Of a stretch of DNA of 64,000 nt, positions 43,265 through 55,708 are shown piece after piece. Made by a program: the position numbers and the translations under genes. Below the pieces are notes generated by a model, which was not told the DNA's origin, ran no database searches, and saw only the letters and a list, made by a program, of their open reading frames with translations. Source of the stretch: Neelides folsomi (Eukaryota > Arthropoda > Collembola > Neelipleona > Neelidae); NCBI GenBank assembly GCA_034687125.1, contig JAQGBZ010000177.1:1-64000 (forward strand). Direction: 5' to 3'. Position 1 is the first letter of the stretch; every line of letters begins with the position of its first letter.

Positions 43265-43691
43265 TCTTTTCTTTTTGAATTAGAAAATATGTATTGAGGA
43301 ATCAACAGAAAATGATTTTCATCAAATTAAAATGATTGTAGTCTGTCTGGAGAGAAAATGAAAATGAAACGGAAAAATGGCAAACGAAACTTCAAGATGA
43401 CAAATGAAATTAATGAAAATGAGAAATGAAATAAATCGTTTTGAGTTTGAGTTTTGACACGTGACATTCCATTGGGAACAATACTAGATCGTGCCAATGA
43501 AACCCCCCCTGGGTTTAAAACAATTAGGGACTTTCATTTCACTTCAAGTTCAAAGTTCATTCACGCTTTTACTTTGCTCGTTGAAGGTCGTCGGTGGTCG
43601 GTTGTCGTCTTGCCGTCTTCACTTCGTTTTCACTTCGTTTTCAATTTCATTTTCCTTTTTTTTCGCTTTTCGCTATGAAGCCTTCAATATC

Positions 43692-46600
43692 ATGTCAGTT
43701 ACAGATGAGTGTAATGACCTGTGGCTTTATTGCTTTAAAGGTAATGATTATTTTATAAGATTAACAATTTATTAAAATACAGTATTATGTAATTATTAAA
43801 GTATGTATTTACTTATATGCGTAATATGGTATTGATAATTAACTCAAATCGTTTTGTTAAAAAGTTCTGTTTATTTTACATCGACATATTTTGTATTGCA
43901 AAGATTTAGAAATAATATCTAATTATTACAAGCAATTGTATATTAGATTTTAGTTTTAGGTATTATATATACACATAATCTTAAATATAATTGTTTAAAT
44001 GTTTAAATTGACATTAGAAGTGTAAAATTAATATAATAATAAAGACCTTTATTATAATAGACTTTATAATAATAAAGGTCTTTATTATTGTAAAGGTTTA
44101 TTGTTTTTACATTTTATTGGTAAAATGTTTAAATTGTATTTAAATAACTTGAGTTAAATAACTTGAGTTAAGGTTTGAATTTTCATTTTCCATATTATGT
44201 AACAAATACATAATTTATTTATTTATACTTGCTATACAATAATCTTATAACGATTAATCACTGTAACAGGATAACAATGCAAGTTCAACATATTTAAATT
44301 ATAAATGAAAAATGGAGATAATTAGAGAAAATGGAGGATTTGAGATTTTGTCCAAATGTTGATTCAAGTCAGAGCTTCACCTTTACTGATCTGAAATATT
44401 CAGTTATTCAGTTCATTGTCTAATTTTGCTGAGCCTTACTTACATATATTTAACTAATTCACTTGCACTGTTTAATTTAATTATTTCAATAATTAGTAAT
44501 TAAGTAATTACCCATGCTTCCAGGTATTCAATTTTCCTCTCCAGCCCCGTGAGTCGTTCGTTCAAAGTGGCAAGTCGCGATCGGCAGCTCAAGTCTAAAA
44601 GTGGACAATTTACAATTTATTAACTTATTTGACCCGATACTCAATTATATTTAAATGTCAATTAGTTTAAATGCCAATTATATTTAAATGTCTACTCATT
44701 TCCAAATTGAACATTAAAAATTTTGTATTTACCGAATGAATTTAGAAAGTCGGAAATTCTCTTGATGGATCCCGTGATGACTTCAATGTATTCTCTGTTG
44801 GCCCAATCTTGTTGGATTTGCTTCTGGAAAATCACAATCAAAACTTTCATTACTTTTAACCCAATTGGACCAAATGCACAAAGACGTTCATAAGAATAAA
44901 AAACAATGAGATATGTAACATGTAAATTGCAATTCATTGACAGATATTATCAATTTTTTATAACTGTAAATCTAAACTAAAACTCTAATTCAAATACTAA
45001 ATCCATCATTTAATACATCGGTTAATACTAATATCGGTTAACCATTTATAAGATCGAAATCGACTTACTTTTCGAAACAAGAAGTTTCATAAAAAAGAAA
45101 AAAAACATTTCAATTCAATGCATTTTCATTTTACTTACAAATCGCAATAAGATTGATTCTTTCGTAAAAACTAATTTTTAGCTTAGATTTTATCGGTAAT
45201 TAATTATAATTATAATAATTAAATATTGTATTAAAACTAGAGATTTTGATGAATCTCAAATTATCTTTTATATTTAATTGAGCTTGAGGTTGGAGATTTG
45301 ACAGAATTATTTTACCTGGAAATCTTCCCTGTGAGGCATTTTGGGTTCGTGTAGAGGTCAACCGATGTGTCCCTTTTAATCACAACTTCCCGGTTTGTAA
45401 CAAAGTTTAATCAGTCCGATGACTCAGAGATTAATTGTGAATTTAATCAGGAAACGGGAATTTATGTTAGCAAAAGCAAATTGCAAATTGTCAATTTGGT
45501 CAATTGAAAAAGATCCTTTTCCTCCCCACCGATGGCATCTTTTACTCCCTCGGTTCTTCCCAAGTTCCTCAAATGTCTCAGAGTTCCCTTTGGACTATTT
45601 CGTCCCCGAACCGGAGAGTCAGAACCAAACGGAACCTAGACGTTAATTTACATAGGAAGTGAATAAGTGAATTTTACAACCAAGGAAAGAATGCAAAATT
45701 CCTTCTGAACTGTCTGGAGTCGATCGGTTCATAAAGTTCTTAAAGTTCTTATCTTAAAGTCATGAAAGGGAGAAAAGATCTTAACTATGCCTTAACATGC
45801 ATGGAAAGATCATTAAGTTCACTTCAAGAATATTAAACTTTTCCTTATTGACTCTCCTATACTCTTTTGCTCCTTGTTTATTTACATTTATTTACATTTA
45901 CGAATTACTTGTATTTTTAATGAAAATTAAAATATGGAGAATACATCTTACAGAATCTATATTAGTATATCTGTATAACTGGGTTAAAGTTTAAAATATA
46001 ATTTAACTAAAAGTACCATTAATGCATTTGAGATATTTGCATAATATTTGATAACATTTTCATTTTTGCACATTGGACGTATCAGATAAATTCTGTTTTA
46101 AAAGCATTTTGAAGTTTGTTAATTATAGAATGGTAAACACAGGATGGATGCGATCTTTTAGTATATTAGTTTTGAGAGTAATGAGAGTTAAGAATTTTGA
46201 AAGCATTGAGAGTTAAATGGTCAGGTTGGTCATAAGGTCATTTATGAGGTCATTTACGAGGTTGATCCAATTTGAGTCATTTGTAAGGTCATTGGAGATT
46301 TTTAAGGTCATTGATTTTATTTGGTTTTGGTGATTTGTTCTAAATGGATGAATTAATTGTTTTTTCCTTCATTTCCAGGAATATCTGTTGAGGTTGGGAA
46401 GGTTTGCCTAACCTGGTTTGGTGTATTATTGGAAAGTTCCTCAAGGAAGGATGTGACGAAGGTGATGTGGATCGGTTCGGTCGGAACATCTGTCGGAGTG
46501 AAGGGAGTTTTTGATCTTCTCCTACTCACCCCAACTGACTCCCAGTTACCACCCGGCTTCCACACACTCAACATCTCCCCCTCAGACTCAGGTAAGAATC

Positions 46601-48273
46601 AATAACTGTTCAATTAACCTATGGACAATCCTTCCATTGATTCATATTATTCATCTCCGATTTTCTTCTTTGGTTTCAAAAAAGTTATTTTATTCTTTTG
46701 GCCCCAACCGGCATTCTAAGTTAATTTTACGGAGAGTTTTAATGAGATTTTTTTATGTCTATCAGCTGGATTTCCGTTGAGTTTTCTTTTTTATGACTTT
46801 TTTCAATCATTTGAAATCATAGGAAATTCATTCAATAATACTTATTCTTTTATTGTATTTATACAAAAACTTGAGTTTTTTCATAAAGTTGGTTTTTAAG
46901 GTTTCATTCAAATGAAAAAGTTTTACTTTTACAATTTTTACAATTCCTGTTTTTCCTTATGTTGAGTTTATTTGGTTTATTTGGTTTTTAGTTTATTGAG
47001 CTTGGATTATTTTGTTCAAAGTTGAGGTAGCTTTGACTGGAGAGTTGAAGTTGATTGTTCAAGTAATAGAAGTAAAGGAAGAAGACTTATACTCCAAGTA
47101 GACTTTTTTTATTTAGAAGGGAAGTTTGGTTCACAAAGAGAATGCGTCTCACTTTATTAACTTCTGATTCATCTTCGAATGACTTCAAGACCGGAAGGTT
47201 TTTTTACCTTTTCAATTTCCATCCTTTCGTTTAGTCATTAACCACCTGAGATCCTCCAACGTTGTTTATCCATTACCCTTTGAATCCGTTAAGGTTAAGT
47301 ATTTCATATCCATTATACTTTTATTTATTTTTAAACAGTCCATGTATTTTAAATATATTTTTTAATTGCGTTATTCTAACGTTAGTTTAAATCTTTGGCA
47401 TTTATTTAGTAATGAGCAACGGTGCAAGGGGAATTGCACCATTGATATTATACGACGTACATATATGGATTATTATTGTGGAGTAATTATGATCTATGAT
47501 AAAATGGCTAAAAATATAGTTTAATAACCTTTATATATCAACATTATATATATTATATTTATTAGTGTGTTAAAAATGTATTTAATTTAAATATAATTGT
47601 AGACTTAATGTCCAAGGTATAAGTATAGTAAATATGATATATATATATGTTAACTGAATGTTAACTTAATATTAACTCAATATTAACTTAATGTTAACTT
47701 AATGTTATTTTGTATAGGGGAGTCTTCCAAATTGACCACAAGTTGTGAAAGAGGGAAATTGATAAAGAAATACAAGTTGTCCTTATAAGGAAGGAAGTTG
47801 GGTAAAATTAAGACTCGAACTCAGAGAAACTTAAATTGATAAGGTAAAGTTTTTTTTATCTCCCAAACATTATACTTCTTTAGTCTGTACAATTTACACA
47901 ATTTTGGATTTCCTATTGCTCACAATTACGCTTGTAATTTATAAGATAAATAATATTAAGACATTAAAAGATTATTAACAAACTGCTTTTTTTATTCTCA
48001 GTGGCTCAGTTTCCAAACTGCCCTTTTACCTTTTACAATTAAGCAGAACTTTAAATTAATATTTTACGTATTTTTTTTAATTATTCGTCTAATAAAAATA
48101 CAATATAGTTAATATTTTACATTATTTTATTAAGTTCTTTAGTTTAGTTATTGTAATTTATAATTTTTAATGCGTATTTGATATTTAGTTTTTATATTTT
48201 AATTGCAGTTTGTGTAAAGTGGCGCGGTGAATCATTCCAGAGCTGGAAGACCAATGGACGAAATCGAAGATGA
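43692..48273 (+). CDS. Tentative MABP/MVB12-like gene, three exons, incomplete model
   Basis: Exon 43692-43740 ([17 protein letters not shown]), exon 46379-46591 and possibly exon 48209-48273 share matching phases (1/1). The middle exon has a strong acceptor (TTTTTTCCTTCATTTCCAG) and donor (GTAAGA), and encodes [11 protein letters not shown]...[20 protein letters not shown]. The order D-L-W, VCL, LP-x-GF and CVK recalls the MABP domain of the ESCRT-I subunit MVB12, but the likeness is weak and from memory. The last exon gives [20 protein letters not shown] and stops at 48271. Its other frame from 48254 ([20 protein letters not shown]) to a donor at 48338 is an alternative. The first intron contains BRK1 on the opposite strand. 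Treat function as open. Confidence 0.35.
44035..44089. repeat. Perfect 19-bp inverted repeat, 17-base loop
   Basis: AATAATAAAGACCTTTATT at 44035-44053 is matched exactly in reverse complement at 44071-44089. The loop is AT-rich. It may be a small transposon remnant; no flanking duplication stood out. Confidence 0.55.
44500..45339 (-). CDS. BRK1: BRICK1 (BRK1/HSPC300), WAVE complex subunit, 3 exons
   Basis: Minus-strand exons 45316-45339, 44733-44823 and 44500-44594 give 69 residues, the normal size for this tiny protein. The sequence is almost entirely conserved: [59 protein letters not shown]1 forms the coiled-coil bundle with WAVE/SCAR and Abi in the WAVE regulatory complex, which drives Arp2/3 actin branching at the cell cortex. 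The coding region ends VIT-stop, slightly shorter than vertebrate ends. It lies inside the first intron of the plus-strand gene model 43692-48273, on the opposite strand. No damage is seen. Confidence 0.95.
45340..46378. other. Upstream region of BRK1 within a plus-strand intron
   Basis: AT-rich. The 75-codon frame at 45419-45646 has no recognisable feature. Nothing else is supported. Confidence 0.45.
46592..48208. other. AT-rich stretch, probable intron
   Basis: Between two candidate exons of the plus-strand gene. A small hairpin GGTGCAA/TTGCACC lies near 47421-47440. No coding sequence is seen. Confidence 0.4.
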
Positions 48274-49076
48274 GGATTTGGGGCCAAAATCAACATTGCG
48301 ACGGATGGGGTCAATTCGGAAACAACCTTATTTTGCAAGTAATAATTGTTCCAATTACAAATCTCTCAATATCATGAAAATCCACAACATTCATTCGCAA
48401 ATTCGCAATGCATTTTGAACTTCATCCATAGAAAAATTTAACTTTATTTGAATCTTCTGTAAATGTTAGTTAAAATTTACATTTTTAACCCGAAGTTCAT
48501 TTAGTGAATGTTAGCGAATGATTAAGTATTAAAGATTAATTAATAAAAATGGTAAAAGAGGGATAGATTTTGGAGATTGGGAGGTTGAGAGAGTTTGGGT
48601 TATTGTCAGTCATTTAGGCATTAAATAATCTGAGAATGTTTCGTGTGTGTTGGTCATGAGGATCTTTGGTTGTTGTTGGTTTCTATTCACGGCACGAACC
48701 CTCCGTTGGTCCTCCGTCCCTCCACCAACCCTCGTCAATTCATCCCTCCAAATATCCATATATTATATAGGAAGATCATCCATATCCAAATGTATGAAAC
48801 ATCCATAGAGTCCATAGGAAACATTGAAACATCCCTTGTTAAAGTAGGAGACCAATGAGGGGGAGATGAAACGAACGAGGAAAATGTCACAGGATTTACA
48901 AATTTTCAACACCACCAATGTACTTTTAATATTATTACAATTAAATTAAATGAGCTTCCGTTTTACCTCCCATTTTACTAATTTGATTAAAAATCTCCAT
49001 TATGGAAAAATGAGAATAAATAATACAATGTACTATTTTAAATATTATAGGGAAATATCTAACATGTTATATTTAA

Positions 49077-49190
49077 TATACACAGGGTGGGCTCTGTTTT
49101 ATATTTAATATACAGGATGGGCCATAAGTTGCTTTATTTTTTATACGATTGTATATTTAAAAAAGAAAGCAACTAATGGCCCACCCTGTA
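49077..49190. mobile_element. ACAGGGTGGGCC MITE, copy 2, with duplicated left end
   Basis: The full palindrome runs 49111-49190: TA + CAGGATGGGCCATAAGTTGC to GCAACTAATGGCCCACCCTG + TA. Just before it, 49066-49092 repeats the flank plus left end (ATATTTAATATAC, then ACAGGGTGGGC), so the left end occurs twice in tandem. Confidence 0.8.
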
Positions 49191-51732
49191 TAATATAATG
49201 GTCTCATATTTTTAGATGATTATTGTGAGTGAATTAATTAAAGTGGGCCGAGGATTTAAAAGCTTCCTATAAAGTGTTTTGGGGTTTTATTCCAATCATG
49301 AAGGATTATTATTTAATCATGAATTAAATGAACCGGGCTTTCTCATTATTCCAACTCATCCAATCATTATCTTCATTATATAATTAGATTTGGAGTGTAA
49401 TTGAGCCGGGATTTGGAAATATTATATTTATATGCGGGAACAGCTTTGGGAATTATTGGAGTGACGTTGGAAGGCAATGAAACATTTAATAATCCAATAT
49501 GTTTCATTTCCCGCTCTCAATTCACTCTCAAACAAATAAACCTTTGGACTTAAAATTTTACTTGAATCAATATATAACTTGTACCATATATTATACACAT
49601 GGTACTACATATACTGTATTCACCAAAATATTGGTTATCCTATATATTAAATGTTCTTATAATTAAATGTTCTTATAAGATATTTTGGGGGTAAATGTAT
49701 TGGAATATAAGATAATATATAAGAAGTGTAAATATATAGGAAGGGATACTTGACTCATATATTTAATACTTACAGATTGGAATATGATATTTACTTATAC
49801 TTATAATCTTATAAGTATTAACTCATAAGTATAAAGATTTTGAGTTACATAAGTGGGATATAAGGGATCGGACTGAGTTGATTGTTCCACAGCTGCGGAC
49901 CAGACTTCTTCCAATAACCCACAGACTCAAAACACATCTTGAACAACTTTCATAGTCAGCCAAAACTCCTTTGACTTTCTTATATTAGGACTCTGACTCT
50001 CATAAACTCGTAACTAATCCTAAGTTAGACTACCTTAAGTACAGAATAGAATACGCAGAATATGTAAATGAATTCCAAAGTACAGTTCCTGTATTTATGT
50101 AGGAAGAATTGAATTGAGGTTTTAAAATCTATACAGGTAGTATACATGTAAAATAAGCATGGTTATTTATTACTATTATTACATATCAATTACTTAACTA
50201 AACATATAAATATTAAAAACATTACTATATTTAATGTAAGAGTTGTAGGAGTTTTATGAAAATGAAAGGGGATATTTTTTAACATAAGGAATGGAAAGGA
50301 TAAATGGATATTGTAATATTTATTAAGGTAATTCAATTCTTTTCTTGGTTGGATTTGATGGGGGATTTTGTAAAGAGATTAGGTTTGTGGAGGGAACTTA
50401 ACTTTGTGACTTCTTCGTGTCTTTGCATAAATTGGAAATGGAGACATTTGGAGATGATCTCGAGACGCCATTCACAACATCGCCCCTTTTAAACAAAGAT
50501 TTAAATTATGAACAGAGTTGTATACCATATTTAGATTTTATATATGTATTTAGATTTTAAATATTTGCGTGCAAATATATAAAATGGTACATAATATATA
50601 ATATTAGTATATTTGTAGTATACATATATATATTGTACTGTATATTTATAATTTAGATGGTTTTGTATTATAACAATATTGGTACTGTTTATGATTTTGA
50701 ATTGGAAGGAAGTGAAGAATCTTTAAATTTGTTTGATTAAAATCAGGCGAGGCCGGATGTTAAGGCGAGAAGATTTAATTCCGGTTCCTACAATTATTTA
50801 ATTTATTTATTCTCAACAAACTCTGTTTCCTCCTTCATCCATCAGAAATTGATTTTAATGGAGTCGAGTTCTTCTTCTTTACATACGTATGTATGTCTCC
50901 AAAGGTTATTAAAAGTGAATGTGATGGATGTCACATTAACTGACATTACAAACACATTCACTCTCCTTATGCATAAATACTACAGTGATTTATTATTTCT
51001 ACTCCATCAGATATAGAACTCCATCAGATATACATACATACTCAATCACTTATGTATATATATGTAGGACTCTCGTTTCTTGGTCTCGGAATTGAAGTGA
51101 TGATGGAGTTGTAATTAAATATCCCATTACTCTGAATCAACATCCACAACTAAGCCTTAAGCTATAAAAGATCCATGCTCGAGTAGATCAGTTTAATATA
51201 AATATGACACAATGAGGAAGTTGAACTTAAAATCGTGAAATATGACTATGGATATGCTCAAATATCAAAACATACACTATACCTAAATATGGTATTTTTA
51301 TATCAGTTTGGATCTATGTATTATATGTTTAGATAAGGGTTAACGTTAGCTATTCAAAAGTATAACAGTATTAATATGGTTATCGTACCAGTTATGGTTA
51401 TGGTTATGGTATATGGTATGGTAATATGGTCACAGTGTCACGTGTTTGAAAACCAGGAAAAATATTGAAGGGAAAACGGGAATTTTTGTTGTACAACTCA
51501 TACAAGATGTGAAATACCCGCTAGTACATATAATAGGTATATGTATTATAATTGTAGTTATGAATTTAAGTATTATGTGTAACCTTTCCACGGTTGGTAA
51601 ATATGCGATTTTCTTACTCATTTGCTTCATTTGGGTTTTGTGTAAATAGGAAATAGAATCTATATAGGAAGATATTATGCATTTAAGGAGATGTTGTAAT
51701 GTTCTAAAGGGAGATGTGTGAGAAACATCTCG

Positions 51733-51808
51733 ATGGGATTTTGTATAGATTGTATAGAATTTTGTATATATATTGTATAGGATTTTGTATAGATTGTATA
51801 GTATCTGG
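51733..51808. repeat. TTGTATAGA minisatellite
   Basis: Imperfect repeats of TTTTGTATAGATTGTATAG and shorter forms run for about 75 bases. Confidence 0.65.
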
Positions 51809-53933
51809 TGATGGATGAATTCTCTACGGTTGTGAAGAATATTTTGAAGGGTTTGAGAGCAAGACATCTGTGTGGACTGAGAGATTCGGGAGATTTGGAG
51901 ACTCCAAAATGCATTTGCCTTATAGAAAGAATTTCCTCCGTTTTGGGCAAGGGATTTTCCTCTCTTCTAATACCCATGTACATCAAGTTATATAGTAATA
52001 TGCACGTATGTGTGGAGAGATGTTTGTGGGGTGTCCCTCTGGCAGTCTCCATTGCTCCACTCGCCCATTCACTCCAAGAGAGCGGAGGAGGAAACCTACA
52101 AAATAAAATCCCTCCTACAAATAATTAAATAACATTCAATTAAACTCACTTGAAATTATAATTAAATTTAAGAATTAATACAAAGCAATTTTTGGGTAAA
52201 AACCTTAAAGGTCAATTGAGTGGAAAACAGCTGGGTTGGAATTGCTCAACAAATTGCTCGTTAGAAACTTTATTCAATTTTATTTAATTGTGAAGATTTT
52301 GATCGAGGATTTGGAATTGTTTGTGGAGTGGAAATTAAATATAAAATTGTTCGGTTTGTTCTTCATTGTGATTTTGCTCAATTAAATAGCTAAAGGCATT
52401 TTTTGCCGCCGTGGTTCTTCGACTGCGCGGAGTTAACATTCAATTAATGAATATTTACTTTTTTCCTCCTTCGAAGGGAAATTGGAGTTAAAAATATTTA
52501 GATTAATTATTTTACACTATGACCTTAATCATAAGATGTTTTAATTGAATTTATGAATATTTTATGGATTTAGTGATTTTAAGATCCTATGCAAATTTTA
52601 AATCCTGAGATCAAAGTGATGTTTCTAAATTAATTGCCATTGCCATTAGTTTAATTGTGAGTTCAATTAACATTGAAGTACAATTGACATTAAATTTGAA
52701 ATTAATTGACATGAATTGTGTGGTTGTTTGGATTATATGACTTGAGTTTGAATTGACATTGTTTTTATTGTGTTTTGGTTCATAATAATACCCCAATGGT
52801 TCATTGGATGACATTTCTGTGTTTGGGTGTGAGTGATAATTCGAGATGGACACGAGAGATTGTGGAGGAATTCCATTTTGATTAAATACAGGGAGTGGGC
52901 AGTCAAGGGCCCCCACCCTTTTCCCCAACATCTCCGATTCTCTCCACTTCACCACCGGCGGAATTCCAAGGGTTTAAAAGATCGATTCAATTTTACTGCG
53001 CATAAAACCGTCCACTTCCACACAAACTTCTTCATTTATCCTTTTTGGTATTTGAAAAATCTCAAAATATTTAAATGTTACATTCTTCTTTAATTTGATT
53101 GTCAATATTCGTTTTCAAATGTCCTACAATGAGATCCTTCACAATTGTTTTAAATCATTAGATATAAAAAATATCTAACAATTGGATGTTTGCATTGGAT
53201 GACTATTTTAAAGATTGTAGTTAATACTGGGTTAAATTAGTAAACAAATTTGCGAAAGAGAAAAGTAAACGTAAGGTCAATTTAATGATTAGGATCATTT
53301 TAAGGTCAAAAGATTAAGTTTGGCTAGATAATTTATTTAATAACTTAACATGGTTATAATGGAAGACTTAGAAAGGTTCAAGTTTATACATATGTTATAG
53401 AGTATATTTAAAGTTAGTTGGGTTTAAAGGATTTTAATCCTCGTTGATGGTGGATTTAAATGTTTATTAAATTAAAAAAGGAGAATGTGGGAGATGGCCG
53501 GGAGGGATTGGATGGATCGATATGTGAAATAATGTAAGGTTGTTGAAAGCCTTCAATTAAACCAAACCTCTTTGTTGACTCTGGCCTGGGAACGGGATTT
53601 AATTACTATTCAATTATTCCCCTTCCCTTACAAAATTGAGCTAAATGGGGAGGATTAATCTTCATTCCCGCTTCATTAATAAACACGGACAAAATTAAAT
53701 AGTACAATTGAGCTCAAACATATGAACTATTATTAAAACATTATTAAAATTGATTGTTTAATTAGGCTTTAATTAAATTCTTTCTGGAGTTAAAATTTCA
53801 TGAGTTGAAATTTTATATATATTTTGGGCCTTTCTCACCTAACCCATTTTATTAAAATTTCAAAATTCCCGATCTTTGTTCCAATGTTAGGCTCGGTTCG
53901 GTTCGGTTAAATTTGAATTTATTAGATTTGTTA

Positions 53934-54009
53934 TACAGGGTGGGCCATAAGTTGATTTCTTTTTTAAATAGACAATCGTATAAAAAAGTAACTTTTGGTC
54001 CACCCTATA
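53934..54009. mobile_element. ACAGGGTGGGCC MITE, copy 3
   Basis: TA + CAGGGTGGGCCATAAGTTG to a drifted right arm, AACTTTTGGTCCACCCTATA. Length is about 75 bases, with TA at both ends. Confidence 0.78.
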
Positions 54010-54479
54010 GATTTAAACAGGAGATTTTTTAACTGTTGGACTTTTTATGAATTTAAAAGACTGAGTATTAGTTTTTTTATCTAAAAAGAGTAAAAAGAGT
54101 AAAAGGAAATGAAAGGGCGTAGCGAAAAAACTAAAAGGAGTGAATAAATAAATTTTCATTGTTTCCTCTTTTTTTTCCATTCCGAACCAAAGGAGGATTC
54201 GGATGTTGAACAAATCTTCATTAGGAGATGAAATCTCTTTTGTTTTTGTTGTGAAAACGGCTTTATATGTTTGTTTTCTAAAAGTGTTGGGCGAGTAAAT
54301 TGGCCATTTCATTCTTGCCCTTAAAAGTCACATTTGTGCATCTTAATGTTGTCCATTTGATTCCTTTTTCTTCCTCTTTTGTTCACGCTCCCAATGAATG
54401 AACTCACAAACACCCAAATCCCATTTTCATTCATTCTTACAAAACATGAAGGGACAAATGGAGATTGATCACCTTCATA

Positions 54480-54554
54480 TACAGGGTATAAGTATCTTTC
54501 TTTTTTATACGATTGTTTATTTAAAAAAGAAAGATACTTATGGCCCACCCTGTA
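54480..54554. mobile_element. ACAGGGTGGGCC MITE, copy 4
   Basis: The right arm AAGATACTTATGGCCCACCC-TGTA is intact. The left arm, ACAGGGTATAAGTATCTTTC, has lost the seven bases TGGGCCA, breaking the palindrome. TA ends are present. Confidence 0.8.
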
Positions 54555-55631
54555 CAAAACAAGTCTTTGAACCTTAAAAAATCATCCTAAATAGTTTACA
54601 ACATTTTACACCTTTTTAACACTTTTTTAAAAATATCATTTTTCAAATTTTTTATACAAATTATTAAATATACAAAAAAATATACAAATTATTAAAAAAT
54701 TTTCAATAATTGAAAATTTAACTTATGGTTTTATTGGTATTTTACCTAATAATTAGGTTTTAAAATGTAAAATTTAAAATTTTTGATTTGATTGTGGTGG
54801 ATTGAGGTTTTCCTTCATTGTTGGGGTGAAGAAGCTGAAGGGGGATTTTGGGTTTGGATGGAGGTGAGTGAAGTTGGGTTAGTGGGACATTCACTCACAG
54901 AATCACTCAAACTCGCTTCATTCAATACTTTGAACACAAGTTCTGGCAATTCTCTTTGTCAAATTAAACCAAAATCTTACTTTATTTAAATCTTAACCAA
55001 CCTTATTTAAATCTTAACTAAATGCTCTTTTGAGTCTTCTACTCAAGAAATAAAATCCTCTTTTAAAGATAATGTAGTGACATACTTACGAAACGATTCG
55101 TCAATTAGATTTGGGATTTTATATAACTGGAAATGTAACAGTGCCAATGGTTTAATTCGGAAAGAAAATAAATAAAACTTTATTTATTAAAATAAACTTA
55201 TTTATTTTAATTCTTGGTTTGTCAAAATATTCCAGTTTTGTAACATATGGGATTAATGGGATATTTAAGTGTTTTTTGAATGATTTAAAGATTAAATTTT
55301 GATCATTGAATTAAAATGGTGAGATTTTAATGTTAAATTGACTGGCTGTTATTGAACAGATCGTGGAACCCAATTCTTTCTCATTTGCTCTCATTTCACT
55401 CCAAATCATTTTCTTTTGAGATCTCTCACTGTGCGATCTTTTGAGTCATTCAACGTCCCAGGAATCATGGAAGGATTTTGATCTCAAGATGTTGAAGGAT
55501 TAAAAGATCTGTTAGACCTACATGGGAGATTGAGGTGATCTTGTCACAAGATGAAATGCCATTTACTCTCAATTTGTTCACACAATTTATTTCATCTGCT
55601 TTTTTATTGTAAATTGTATTAGATATTGATG

Positions 55632-55708
55632 TACAAGGTGGGCCCGTATCTTTCTTTTTTATAAGATTGTATATTTAAAAAAGAAAGATACTTATGGCCC
55701 ACTCTGTA
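55632..55708. mobile_element. ACAGGGTGGGCC MITE, copy 5
   Basis: TACAAGGTGGGCCCGTATCT pairs with AAGATACTTATGGCCCACTC-TGTA on the right. The inner part (CTTTCTTTTTTATA-GATTGTATATTTAAAAAAG) is nearly the same as in copies 2 and 4. Confidence 0.8.

Larger units (their letters stand above)
48339..53933. other. Long AT-rich region without recognisable genes
   Basis: Short frames here (for example 48643, 50304, 51430, 51675, 51808 and 52611) lack family features, splice context or signal peptides. A GC-richer patch lies at 51990-52110. One transposon copy and one minisatellite are listed separately. It may be an intron or intergenic DNA. Confidence 0.45.
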
